Assembly (NCBI GenBank): GCA_014728035.1
Contig: WJMJ01000131.1
Location: 117,381 to 181,380 of the forward strand
Direction: 5' to 3'
DNA from: Promethearchaeota archaeon
GTDB taxonomy: Archaea > Asgardarchaeota > Thorarchaeia > Thorarchaeales > Thorarchaeaceae
Length of the DNA: 64,000 nucleotides
Part shown: positions 20,495 through 33,622 of the stretch, piece after piece
Numbering within the stretch: position 1 is the stretch's first letter
Layout of the letters: each line of letters opens with the position of its first letter
The notes under the pieces: generated by a model
Seen by the model: only the letters and a program-made list of their open reading frames with translations
Told to the model about the DNA's origin: nothing
Database searches by the model: none
Made by a program: the position numbers and the translations under genes

Positions 20495-22810
20495 GTGTGT
20501 GGAATGATGCGAGTTCTGCAAGTTGATGATGATGAAATGACTTTGTTCATTTCATTAAAACATCTTGAAAAGAATATCCCTGGAATCGATTTAATACAAA
20601 TCAAAACTGCGAAAGAAGCTCTTGAGAAGTTGGAGAGTGCCCAGTTCGATGCAATAATATGTGATTATCAGATGCCAGGTATGGATGGACTGGAATTACT
20701 AGACATCATTCGGAAAAAAAGAGTTACAATCCCTTTCATTATCTTCACAGGCAAAGGAAGAGAAGAGGTTGCAATAAATGCATTAAATCTTGGAGCAGAT
20801 TATTATGTTGAGAAAAGAGGGGATGCCAAAAGTCAGTATGCAGAACTCGCACATGTCTTGAAAAGAGTTATTGCACATCACAAGTCAAAAACAATGTTGG
20901 AGCAAGAGAGGAAAAGAACCCAAAAGTACCTTGATGTAGCTGGTGTAATTCTTTTGGCTCTTGATACAAAGGGCAATGTGACTATGATTAATCAGAAAGG
21001 TTGCGAGATATTAGAACTGACGAAAGAAGAAATTATTGGAAAGAACTGGTTTTCCGAGTTCTTGCCAAAAGGTCAACAAGATGAAATCTTCAAGATATTC
21101 AAAGATATAATGAACGGAAGAATATCTGAGCATGAGTACGAAGAAGGAGGGTTGATATCAAGAGGGGGGGTGGTGAAAACGATTGCATGGAATAATACTC
21201 TTCTTTATGATGATGAGGGAAATGTGATTGGGACGCTTTCTTCTGGCATGGATGTTACAGAAATCAAAAAGACCGAATTTCGACTCAAACGTGCATTAGC
21301 AAAAGTAGAGAATCATCGTCAATATCAAGAGTTGCTATTTGAAGCAGCTCGGTCAGTTCTAACAAACATGGTATTCGATAACGCATCAAAAGAGGTATTT
21401 GAAGTATGTAAAACACTCACTGGGGCTCGATCGGGTTTCATTGCATTGCTTTCTGAAGATGGGACAACAAATGATAATATCTTAATAGATGGAGGTGGGG
21501 AGGAATGCAAGGTTGACCCAGAATTACCAACTATTATCAGAGGTTTGCGAAAAGTCGCATACCAGGAATGCAGATCAGTTTATGATAACAGCTATATGGA
21601 AAGCAAATGGACTAAATATATGCCAGAGGGCCATGTAGCATTGTATAATGTCTTGCTAGTTCCACTGATCATCCGAGATGAGGCTGTAGGATTAATCGGT
21701 CTAGCAAATAAGCCAGAACCATTTACTGAAGACGATGTGAAAACAGTAGAGGTGTTGGCTGAAATTGCTTCAGTCTCATTGGAGACTGATAAAAATAGAG
21801 AAGCCCTAAAAGAGAGCGAGGAAAGATTTCATACCTTTTTCAGTAATGCTCCATTTCCAGCTGCAGTGTTAAACGAAGAGGGGCGGTTCCTTCTATGTAA
21901 TCAAGAGTTAGAGAGGTTCTTGGGTTATTCACAAGAAGAGTTTCGCGAATTTAGCTTCATAAATATCACCCATCCAGAGGATATAGCAATAGACCAAGCT
22001 TTGTTTGAAGAAGTGCAAAAAGGTGAACGTGACTCCTACGTAATAGACAAGAGGTATATACGAAAAAATGGAGAAATAATCTGGGGGAGATTAGGTACAT
22101 CAGTAGTACGTGATGGGTCAGGTGGCTTGAAATATGTATTTGGAATCATCTCTCGTACAGGAGAACGTAAACCACCGCCAGCTACAAAGAAAGAGATGGT
22201 TCAAGAGGTTAGTGAGCTAGTACACTCGGTGTCCCATGATTTGAGAGGAAGTATCAGCAATATCGCAGGTCTTGCAACCCTATTTCAAGAAGAACAAGAT
22301 TCTAAGTATATTGAAAAACTGGTGCATATAACAAAGAATATGCAAGATTTGCTTAACCGATTTGTAGAACTAATTGATGCAGGACTTGTTACAGAGTCGT
22401 TAGAGCATATTAACCTCAATGAGCTAGTTGACAATCTTGCCCAAGACATAATACCAGACCATATAAATTTCAGACGAGAGAATCTACCAAATGTGATAGG
22501 AGACCCTGTTCGGGTTGAACAATTGTTCAGAAATCTATTTGTCAATGCAGTTGAACATGGTAATCCGACATCAATCAGAGTATATTCAAAAAGCCATGAT
22601 GATGGATTTGCTATTTTTGTTTCCAACAATGGAGACCCAATCCCTATAGAGTATGCCAAGAAGATATTTTCTAGAGGTTTTACCACAAAGGAGCACGGTA
22701 CTGGAATTGGACTGACAATCGTTCAACGAGTTGCTGAAGCTCATAACTGGCAGATAAATCTTGAGAGTGTAGATGAACCTACTTTCAGGATATTCATTCC
22801 AATGCGATAG
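20495..22810 (+). CDS. Hybrid sensory protein: receiver-PAS-GAF-PAS-histidine kinase
   Basis: Receiver (VLQVDDDEMTLFISLKHLE...IICDYQMPGMDGLELLDIIR), PAS and GAF regions, HisKA-like HSVSHDLRGSISNI, HATPase LFRNLFVNAVEHG and GTGIGLTIVQRV. Confidence 0.92.
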   Translation: MCGMMRVLQVDDDEMTLFISLKHLEKNIPGIDLIQIKTAKEALEKLESAQFDAIICDYQMPGMDGLELLDIIRKKRVTIPFIIFTGKGREEVAINALNLGADYYVEKRGDAKSQYAELAHVLKRVIAHHKSKTMLEQERKRTQKYLDVAGVILLALDTKGNVTMINQKGCEILELTKEEIIGKNWFSEFLPKGQQDEIFKIFKDIMNGRISEHEYEEGGLISRGGVVKTIAWNNTLLYDDEGNVIGTLSSGMDVTEIKKTEFRLKRALAKVENHRQYQELLFEAARSVLTNMVFDNASKEVFEVCKTLTGARSGFIALLSEDGTTNDNILIDGGGEECKVDPELPTIIRGLRKVAYQECRSVYDNSYMESKWTKYMPEGHVALYNVLLVPLIIRDEAVGLIGLANKPEPFTEDDVKTVEVLAEIASVSLETDKNREALKESEERFHTFFSNAPFPAAVLNEEGRFLLCNQELERFLGYSQEEFREFSFINITHPEDIAIDQALFEEVQKGERDSYVIDKRYIRKNGEIIWGRLGTSVVRDGSGGLKYVFGIISRTGERKPPPATKKEMVQEVSELVHSVSHDLRGSISNIAGLATLFQEEQDSKYIEKLVHITKNMQDLLNRFVELIDAGLVTESLEHINLNELVDNLAQDIIPDHINFRRENLPNVIGDPVRVEQLFRNLFVNAVEHGNPTSIRVYSKSHDDGFAIFVSNNGDPIPIEYAKKIFSRGFTTKEHGTGIGLTIVQRVAEAHNWQINLESVDEPTFRIFIPMR

Positions 22811-23008
22811 TTCAGATTGCGAATTGGACCAAGATAGACTGATTGTAAGATTATTTCAGAAAGAGAAATGTATTTTGACATGCCATTTTGATGAGTTAAA
22901 TATCTCAAATTCTATGGCTTTAATAGATTCGATTCGCCATGTGGTATCAGAAGAACACAAAACACCCAGAGCATGCCCACACAAACCACACCAAATCCCC
23001 CCACAACC

Positions 23009-23037
23009 GCGCCGCGTTCTGCGGCGCACCTCTTTTT
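23009..23037 (+). terminator. GC-rich terminator-like hairpin with T-run
   Basis: GCGCCGC-gttct-GCGGCGC followed by acctcTTTTT. Confidence 0.55.
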
Positions 23038-23122
23038 CAGAGTTTCAGGAATTCGGATTCAATGTTTCATTTGCATTGAGTTCATAAAAGGTTGAAACGT
23101 CGTATTATAAAGACGGATTAGA

Positions 23123-23875
23123 ATGCCTGATGAAAAAGTAAGAAAACAACCACACTATGGACACTATGCACTACAGTGGATGGGCTACACCGTGTTTTTC
23201 ATGTACCTTGTTGCAGTGATATTATCATACCTATATCTCGTTCTAGCTGGTGTTATTGTTGCTATCTTTGGAACGTATCTCATAACTTCATATATGATCG
23301 GGCTTCGTATATTGGACCAACATAATCCCTTCCCCCCACCAAAAACACTTAAGCTCACTGGAGAGGAACATGTCTTAGATATCGGCTGTGGACTTGGAAA
23401 AATGACAGTTGGTATCGCAAAGAAACTGACCACTGGAAAGGTCACTGGACTTGACCTCTGGGTAAGTGCTGAGATTCCTGGTAACTCACCAGAGAGAGCT
23501 AAGAAAAATGCACAGCTAGAGGCCGTAGAAGATAGAGTCGAATTTGAAAGTGGCGATGTTAGATCCATGCAGTTCAACGATTCCACTTTTGACGTTGTGA
23601 CTGCTCTCACTTTGATGAACAATATCAGAGGTCATGAAGACAAGATGCTTGCTCTTTCTGAGATCTTACGTGTATTAAAGCCAGATTGCCAATTCTTACT
23701 GGTTGAAGTCCCCCGAGACCGTTGGGGAATGCTTATGGTAACTCCATTGATGTACTGGAGTATGCTAAAGAAAGAGCAATGGATAGAGCTCCTTGAAGAA
23801 GTAGGATTTGTAGACATATCATACGAAAGATACAGAAAAATGACCACAATCCTAGCAAGAAAACCAGCTAGGTAG
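23123..23875 (+). CDS. SAM-dependent methyltransferase with N-terminal TM segments
   Basis: VLDIGCGLGKMTVGIAKKL, EILRVLKPDCQFLLVEV, preceded by two hydrophobic helices. Confidence 0.88.
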   Translation: MPDEKVRKQPHYGHYALQWMGYTVFFMYLVAVILSYLYLVLAGVIVAIFGTYLITSYMIGLRILDQHNPFPPPKTLKLTGEEHVLDIGCGLGKMTVGIAKKLTTGKVTGLDLWVSAEIPGNSPERAKKNAQLEAVEDRVEFESGDVRSMQFNDSTFDVVTALTLMNNIRGHEDKMLALSEILRVLKPDCQFLLVEVPRDRWGMLMVTPLMYWSMLKKEQWIELLEEVGFVDISYERYRKMTTILARKPAR

Positions 23876-23948
23876 AATACCAGACTGTTATCATAGGCCT
23901 AGCTGGCGACGATTTACATTCTTCAATTGGATATACTACTAGAGATAA

Positions 23949-24458
23949 TCAGATGGTATCTAACTCAGAGAGAAGATATTTCTTGTTTCCTTCTTTTTCA
24001 ATCTGCTTAGCTGACTTCTTTGCCAGTTCGAAGTATTTCTTGAAATCGTCAGCATCCCGGTCGATTAGGGAATGTGCTCTAGCTAATGCCTCATAGGCAA
24101 ATGAGAGGTCGAAGTCACCAATCCCATTCTCTTCACAGATTTCAAGGCTGCGATTTGCATGATACATAGCGGCTTTGGGTAGTTCTAGTAGCGCATAAAC
24201 ACGAGATATCTGCCATTCTCCACGTGCCAGATTAACTGGTCCTGTTCCTTCCTCACCGGATTCTACTATTACTCCCCAATGATAGCGTGACGCATGAGCT
24301 GAGTGAATCATATCATCATTGTCAGCTCGAGTCCTATCTGCTCCCTTGTCAATCAAGTCCCATGTACGATTAAAGAGACTCTTTGCCATCTTCTTATGCC
24401 ATTCTAATTCCGATCTTTCGTCTGTCATGGAATATACTCCATTCAGTACATGACTCAA
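23949..24458 (-). CDS. TPR-like helical hypothetical protein
   Basis: Helical repeats (RVYALLELPKAAMYHANRSLEICEENGIGDFDLSFAYEALARAHSL). Confidence 0.6.
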   Translation of the reverse strand: MSHVLNGVYSMTDERSELEWHKKMAKSLFNRTWDLIDKGADRTRADNDDMIHSAHASRYHWGVIVESGEEGTGPVNLARGEWQISRVYALLELPKAAMYHANRSLEICEENGIGDFDLSFAYEALARAHSLIDRDADDFKKYFELAKKSAKQIEKEGNKKYLLSELDTI

Positions 24459-24676
24459 TGAAGCTTATAATAACCACTATTCTGCCACCTTCACAAGTAT
24501 GAGGACGAACATACTACGCCTGCCACCCATAAACGAATACAACTGTAGAACAAGATATTCACTAAGATAGGTTGCGGACGTGACGACTCAAAACAAAATA
24601 GTCAGCGAGGAACACAAGCACACAGACATATAAGATTGTAAACAAATAATGTATACGTATACTAAAGCGATTACAT

Positions 24677-24919
24677 GTGATGCTAATGACAGTATCGTCG
24701 GTTAGACTGACAGAGGAAGAGAAGGCCTTTCTAGAGAGACTTGTTGCTGAGGGGAGATTTGAATCCATTAGTGAGGCACTAAAGGCTGGAATATACCAGT
24801 TGATGAGGGAAGAGAAACTCCAACAAGTACCGTGGCAGACTTGTGATGATGTGAGACGGTATTTTGCAGATCGGGAAAAGAAACTGAAGGGGCTTGAAGA
24901 GGAACATGAAGAAGAATAG
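24677..24919 (+). CDS. Ribbon-helix-helix antitoxin (ParD/CopG-like)
   Basis: VSSVRLTEEEKAFLERLVAEGRFESISEALKAGIYQLM. Overlaps the downstream PIN gene. Confidence 0.8.
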   Translation: MMLMTVSSVRLTEEEKAFLERLVAEGRFESISEALKAGIYQLMREEKLQQVPWQTCDDVRRYFADREKKLKGLEEEHEEE

Positions 24920-25376
24920 GATATATCTGGAGGCCTCGGCACTATGGAATCTTTTCTACGGCGAACCAGGAGAAAATCTTGTAGAATATCTACTTCTTCA
25001 TAATGAGTACCTCTGTCTAACGTCAATCTGGAGCCAACTTGAGATACATAGAGGAATTCAGAAACGTATCAATCAGTCAGAGATAACCTCTGAAGAGGGA
25101 ACAAATCTTAGGATATACATAGATACCCATCTACAACAACTGACTACCAGACGAAGGTTGGAACAGGTTCCAGTAGTTGAGGAGCATGTAGAACTCGCCA
25201 AGTCGTTGATAGTGGAATGCAATCTCTATGCATCCGATGCATTACATGTTGCTACTGCTCTGAACAATGCATGTGAGACGATCTTTGTGGATGACTATCA
25301 TATGGAGCGACTGCATGACCGAATTGCCCCACGCCTGCGTATCATGAGGACTTCAGCAGAGATTGAGGATATATGA
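24906..25376 (+). CDS. PIN-domain toxin (VapC-like)
   Basis: IYLEASALWNLFYGEPGE, YASDALHVATALNNACETIFVDDYHM. Start codon chosen as an internal M (KKNRIYLEAS). Confidence 0.78.
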   Translation: MKKNRIYLEASALWNLFYGEPGENLVEYLLLHNEYLCLTSIWSQLEIHRGIQKRINQSEITSEEGTNLRIYIDTHLQQLTTRRRLEQVPVVEEHVELAKSLIVECNLYASDALHVATALNNACETIFVDDYHMERLHDRIAPRLRIMRTSAEIEDI

Positions 25377-25636
25377 AACAGATATCTGAACAAGTGACGT
25401 AATGTACAACCGCCCGCACCTCACGTTTTCTGGACATGCTCGCAATACCTATAATGAGTGTTTGAAGTACGATTTGTGCCTGTACTATCAGACACAAAAC
25501 GAATGCGCAATATGTTCTTGGACTTCCACACAATCATTCAAAGACCGAAAATACCCAGCAAATGGTCGTAGGAAAGAAAACATGTGAATATTTTTTAGTA
25601 TTCATACTAGTTAACAAGGTAAGGAAGTGGGAGATT

Positions 25637-27466
25637 ATGAAGAGATACAAATCAACTTTTGAGAAACTTATTCGACTTCGTAGATATGGAGAGATTGAGG
25701 CCCTCTGTGACAGGCTAATCCAGAACGAGGGGTGGAATGCAATCAGGTCTCTGTTTGCTGACTTGCCGGTGATGGATCATGCCCCCAAAGGATTCACAAT
25801 GATAGACAAAGAAAAGGCATACATTGCAAAAGCAATACTTCAAGATAGGGACAAATTATACCATGTGCGTGGGGGAGAATTCGTTTTGGGAATCCCCTTA
25901 GGAAAAATGCGGGATGCACTGGTCAAACTGTATAGGATAGAGTCAATCAAAGGTATAGATACACCTCTATTGGAGCTCAGTCTCGATTTGAACCCAGACA
26001 ACCTTGAAGAATTACGTACTCAAATCATACCAATATGTATTGAACATTTACTCGACCAAATCAAGACCAAAAACACGTTCTTCTTGGATTTTGAAGAGAT
26101 TGCATCATCACTATATGCAAGCATTATTCCAAACTTGATAGATGCTCGGAAGCAAGAAATTGAGGCGCTTGAAGGGGATAACGATATCAATGAATTGCTT
26201 CAGACATATTACGGATTTGAGGTTATAATAAGAGGGACGATACCAAGATACAATCGTGAGATCCCTAAAGGCCTGAAGCAGAAAACTGACAGTCTCTTCA
26301 GATTGATGAAGGTGAAAGGTACTATTACCAGTGAGGATCTACTCCCTCGAACCAGTCTTTTCCAGCACTGCTCTAAGTACTCAGCATTTCTACTGAATCA
26401 GATTGTTGAGATCTCCATTAGATCGAAACGAAAAAGAGCAAACTCTCTTAGAACTCTGGGATACTTGGGCGATTCACGCGCTATTCCATACATCATGCAC
26501 ATGTTCAATTCATATAACACCAGTTCGGAACACAAACATAAAGCTTTAATCAGAACAGTAATTGAAACTCTGGGAAACATTGGATGTGTCGAATCACTGA
26601 GAGTTCTAAGGGAGCATATCGATAAAATCCATCCGAACACACGAAAAGCTTTTGCTAAGATGGCCTTCTCAGACCCAGAGGAAGTGAAATCACTTCTTGA
26701 AACAATATACAAAATGGGAAGAAAACAGGCTAGTATCATAATTGAAGAGCTATGGAGACTAGAAGACTCCAGTGTGATTCCCATTTTAGAATGGGCACTA
26801 AAAAAACGGGATGTTAGGTCATTTTGTGCAATCCGAGCACTGAAATTATCTGGTGTACAGGGAAAACAAGTTCTGCTGGATCAGGGAGAACACATACCTG
26901 AACTAATGCTGGAAAGAAAATATCTCCGTGAGCTATCGTCTTCCAGAATAGGGTGGGACCTATTCCAATCACCAGGATTCTTTAGAGGAATGATGGAACT
27001 TCTTGAATACCCAGAAAAGGTCATAAAAGTCCCCAACGAAGTTTGGCGAAGGAGCCGACCAGAGTGGAAGGAGGAGTTCGCTAAGCCACTTGCCCAAGCA
27101 ATAAGAAGAGCAGACAAGATCTTCATACAGCTAGTACTTTCTATACCAGAAGGATATTTCCAATATCAGGACCTACAAGATGCAATGAACGAATCTCGGG
27201 AAAAGCTCATCACTCATATGAAGGACGAAAGAAGTTTGAGGGGAACGCTTAGACATATTGGTTATGGGAAAGCAGTTGATATCTGTATCAGATACCCAGA
27301 GATCGCTCAAGATGAGGAGATTGCCAAACTGGTTCTTCAAACTTTTGCAAAGGAATTTGAGAGACCAATATCGGTCAGAGAAGAGAGAATCGAGAAAATC
27401 AGACAGAACAAATGGCTCAGACAAAGTCCTTACTTTGAACTGATTGTAGAAAAGACAAAGAAATGA
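25637..27466 (+). CDS. HEAT-repeat-like helical protein
   Basis: RTLGYLGDSRAIPYIMHMF...VIETLGNIGCVESLRVLREHI...ALKLSGVQGKQVLL repeats. Start at MKRYKST. Confidence 0.7.
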   Translation: MKRYKSTFEKLIRLRRYGEIEALCDRLIQNEGWNAIRSLFADLPVMDHAPKGFTMIDKEKAYIAKAILQDRDKLYHVRGGEFVLGIPLGKMRDALVKLYRIESIKGIDTPLLELSLDLNPDNLEELRTQIIPICIEHLLDQIKTKNTFFLDFEEIASSLYASIIPNLIDARKQEIEALEGDNDINELLQTYYGFEVIIRGTIPRYNREIPKGLKQKTDSLFRLMKVKGTITSEDLLPRTSLFQHCSKYSAFLLNQIVEISIRSKRKRANSLRTLGYLGDSRAIPYIMHMFNSYNTSSEHKHKALIRTVIETLGNIGCVESLRVLREHIDKIHPNTRKAFAKMAFSDPEEVKSLLETIYKMGRKQASIIIEELWRLEDSSVIPILEWALKKRDVRSFCAIRALKLSGVQGKQVLLDQGEHIPELMLERKYLRELSSSRIGWDLFQSPGFFRGMMELLEYPEKVIKVPNEVWRRSRPEWKEEFAKPLAQAIRRADKIFIQLVLSIPEGYFQYQDLQDAMNESREKLITHMKDERSLRGTLRHIGYGKAVDICIRYPEIAQDEEIAKLVLQTFAKEFERPISVREERIEKIRQNKWLRQSPYFELIVEKTKK

Positions 27467-27901
27467 TTCAGATAGTTCCAAGTGAGATTTCTCTATTTGC
27501 GTACATCTACGTGACGTGAATCCCAAGGATATCTAAGTGCACACAGTTTATCATTCTAGTAGAGTCGATAAGAGAATAGAACTGCTTCATTTTTGCAACA
27601 CAGAGAAGATCTAGAACAACAACAAGGTGGAAATATATCCGGTACAGCCTGAAAAAGACATCAATCAGATTATCCTATTTTATCAATCAACTATCTAAAC
27701 AAGTTAAGTATTGCGATTCATGTCCGTTTCTATTGGGAAGAACAACTCACGTCATCCTCAATAGGTTAGAAATAGTGATGAATTGCCGTCGCCAACAGTA
27801 AGCGGACTGAGTTTACTCAATAGTCGGTTATAGTCAGTAAAACTTCATCGTGGACACATTGGGGGTGGCCGAAACTGCTTGCAATAGTTAGATCACTATA
27901 C

Positions 27902-27967
27902 AGGATATAGCATATCCTCTACAGAGGACAAAGACTGCAAAAGAAAAATAGTCTGCGAGGATGATGA
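27902..27967. repeat. Direct repeat, distal copy of the 23S 3' spacer/processing sequence
   Basis: aggatatagcatatcctctacagaggacaaagactgcaaaagaaaaatagtctgcgaggatgatga. 65/66 identical to 29178-29243. Confidence 0.95.
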
Positions 27968-27974
27968 GTTGTAT

Positions 27975-29189
27975 CTATTCAGCATCCTCTATTGTTTCAT
28001 GAAGAAGAGAAATCACACCCTTAAGAGACTCAACTTCGCGTTTGAGCATAGCCGTGAATTCCCTCGAATCTTGCAAATCCTCGTAGGGAATTGTTTTAGA
28101 TATTTGAAACCTACCATAAAGATCGATTCTATCCTTTCCAGAATACTTCTTTTCAATATCGGAAAGAGTGAAATCGCATTCCTCAGGAACTAGTCCATAT
28201 ACGGAATACCCTTCTTCAGTTTTCTTTAGGGATTCTACAAATTCTTCATAGTCCAGAACCTTCATTGAAATTTTAGGTAATGGTCCTTTTCGATGAACTC
28301 TGAAATATATTTTGAATCCATCTGGTTTCATTTTGAAAGCGAGAATTACTTTAGATTTCCATTTCTTAGATCTGAATTCTAGATTTTCGAAGGCCAGGTG
28401 TCCAGATTGTTTTTTGTCTAATTCATCAATATTCTTCACCAAAGATGCGATATAGGGTTCTAAGTTGAATAACTGACTCCTAACAGACAGATATCCCGAG
28501 ATATCTTCATTTTTGATCCCACTAAAGGAATTCATTTTCATTTTCTCCAAAATACGTTTAGTTTCCTTGAATAGAAAGGTAGATACAGCTTGTTCACACG
28601 AATTCGGGATAGAATCCGACTTTGTGGATTTATCAGATTCAATGAGACTGCTCAATGCTCTGTGCAGATCTTGCCATAGCATGATATCCACCGATTCTTT
28701 AGGGACTCCCTGCTTTGCAAGGACAGAGAGAATATCCTTTTTAGATTGACTAGTCTGGTCTGCAGTGACTAGAAGTCGGATATCACGATTCTTGTATCTG
28801 GTTTTTAGATCGTCATAGTATTTTCTGAGTTGGGAACTCTTCCCAGACGCGGCGTCGTGTTCTGATTTGACTTTGCTCTCAAATCCAATGACAATTTCAT
28901 CCCCGATCAGAAGACCGTCAATACGCCCATGATCAAGTGTTTCTTGGGAATGAATTATAAAATCGCAGTCCAGTCCCTTAAGTTTATCAAAGCCCAATTT
29001 GCAAAAAAGGGCCTTGCGCCTAGCAATATCAATCTTCTCAAGTACGGCCAGAAACCAGTTAGTAAGCTGGTCCTCGTTTCTTTTGTGAGGTTGATACAAG
29101 AGAGTTAGCCCCATCAATACCACCGTACAAGAAGAGTGTGAATCAGGGTTGATATAAACAAATTCAGGATGTAATTGAGGATATGGCAT
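27975..29189 (-). CDS. PD-(D/E)XK-like nuclease protein
   Basis: NEDQLTNWFLAVLEKI ... GRIDGLLIGDEIVIGFESKVKSEHDAASGKSSQLRKYYDDL gives D...(F)ExK nuclease motifs. Start at MPYPQLHPEF, or possibly MGLTLLYQPHKRNEDQ near 29111. Confidence 0.75.
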   Translation of the reverse strand: MPYPQLHPEFVYINPDSHSSCTVVLMGLTLLYQPHKRNEDQLTNWFLAVLEKIDIARRKALFCKLGFDKLKGLDCDFIIHSQETLDHGRIDGLLIGDEIVIGFESKVKSEHDAASGKSSQLRKYYDDLKTRYKNRDIRLLVTADQTSQSKKDILSVLAKQGVPKESVDIMLWQDLHRALSSLIESDKSTKSDSIPNSCEQAVSTFLFKETKRILEKMKMNSFSGIKNEDISGYLSVRSQLFNLEPYIASLVKNIDELDKKQSGHLAFENLEFRSKKWKSKVILAFKMKPDGFKIYFRVHRKGPLPKISMKVLDYEEFVESLKKTEEGYSVYGLVPEECDFTLSDIEKKYSGKDRIDLYGRFQISKTIPYEDLQDSREFTAMLKREVESLKGVISLLHETIEDAE

Positions 29190-29243
29190 ATCCTCTACAG
29201 AGGACAAAGACTGCAAAAGAAAAATAGTCTGCGAGGATGATGA
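29178..29243. repeat. Direct repeat, proximal copy at the 23S 3' processing region
   Basis: aggatatggcatatcctctacagaggacaaagactgcaaaagaaaaatagtctgcgaggatgatga. Contains small inverted repeats GAGGATATG-g-CATATCCTC and CCTC-taca-GAGG. Confidence 0.95.
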
Positions 29244-29299
29244 TCCACGATACACAGTAGTACACGTTCTACCCTTGGCAACTCTAGGTACTGGCGAGT

Positions 29300-32640
<3,341 letters not shown>

Positions 32641-32719
32641 CATGTAACCGGCACAGTATTGCCTGTTACCAAGGAGTGTATCTACTTCATTTCTACTTCA
32701 TAGTTGTGTATGTTTGTGT

Positions 32720-32731
32720 ATCATCATCCTC
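32720..32731 (-). promoter_or_regulatory. 5' strand of the candidate pre-23S processing stem
   Basis: RNA-sense GAGGATGATGAT, exactly complementary to ATCATCATCCTC at 29233-29244 beyond the 23S 3' end. Confidence 0.7.
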
Positions 32732-33197
32732 TGCAGTCATAGTGGTTGGTTACCCACCATTGACCGTTCCCCAACACGAAAGACTACCTATTTCGGGTCA
32801 TGATCTAGCGAAGGACCACTTCGCGTCTCAGACTAATACTTATTCAGTACCATTACCCTAGTCGGGTCATGCTGGTTATTGGAACATGTATTACGCAATA
32901 CCCTAGCCAGAGGCTGTGGGTGTGCGCTCGTCGGTCGAACCGAAGTAGCAATTTAAACGTTGCTATGTGTCCTGACCGATTTGTAATAAGCCAACATCGG
33001 TTTGGCGCTAAACCAGAATAACCATGCGACGAATTTGCCAGCAATAGATGCCACGTCGCAAAAGGCCTCTCTAACCAATGCAAGCAAATGTATCCCGTAG
33101 CATTTCAAAATAAACTTTTTGCCGCGACGAAGGAAGTTCTCCCGCACTTAGGAGATATTCAGAGAAACTAATTGGCACACTATGGCGGCATCTGTTT

Positions 33198-33605
33198 TTA
33201 CAAGTTTCTCGTTTTGAGGTATGCAGAAACACACCGTCTAACAAGACCGGCTAAGGAAAATATCCAGGACAGAAACGCCAATCCAAGAAGGAGATCAATC
33301 TCAGGTCCGAAAACCAACATAAGAAACGATACCAAGGGAACCGATAGAGCCATTGTGAGAATGCCAACGACCAAAAACAGGTGAAGAGTATGAGACGAAT
33401 CACTCTTGCTCCGAGCCCATGTGACAAGGGAGCCCATACCCCTAATAGCCAGTTCTGAGCCATTAAGACGAGAGACATATGCTCTTTGAAGAACATGAAC
33501 AACTGTACCTATGAGATACTGTAAAAGAGCTATGAGAAACAACAAACCAGATGTTGTGAAGGAATCAATTGACCAGGCCATATGAGCTGAGCTGGTCAAA
33601 AGCAA
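33198..33605 (-). CDS. Small multi-TM hypothetical protein
   Basis: Three to four hydrophobic segments. Lies between RNase PH and 23S. Confidence 0.5.
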   Translation of the reverse strand: MLLTSSAHMAWSIDSFTTSGLLFLIALLQYLIGTVVHVLQRAYVSRLNGSELAIRGMGSLVTWARSKSDSSHTLHLFLVVGILTMALSVPLVSFLMLVFGPEIDLLLGLAFLSWIFSLAGLVRRCVSAYLKTRNL

Positions 33606-33622
33606 TTTGATTCTTTCCGTTA

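Noticed and set aside
22773-23087. ORF of 104 aa overlapping the end of the histidine kinase and the C/A-rich hairpin
   Set aside because: Its start is inside another gene in a different frame and it reads through a terminator-like hairpin. Unlikely to be coding.
32870-33120. Possible tRNA or 5S gene upstream of 23S
   Set aside because: No convincing cloverleaf, T-loop consensus or 5S core was found by eye. An Rfam/tRNAscan run would be decisive.
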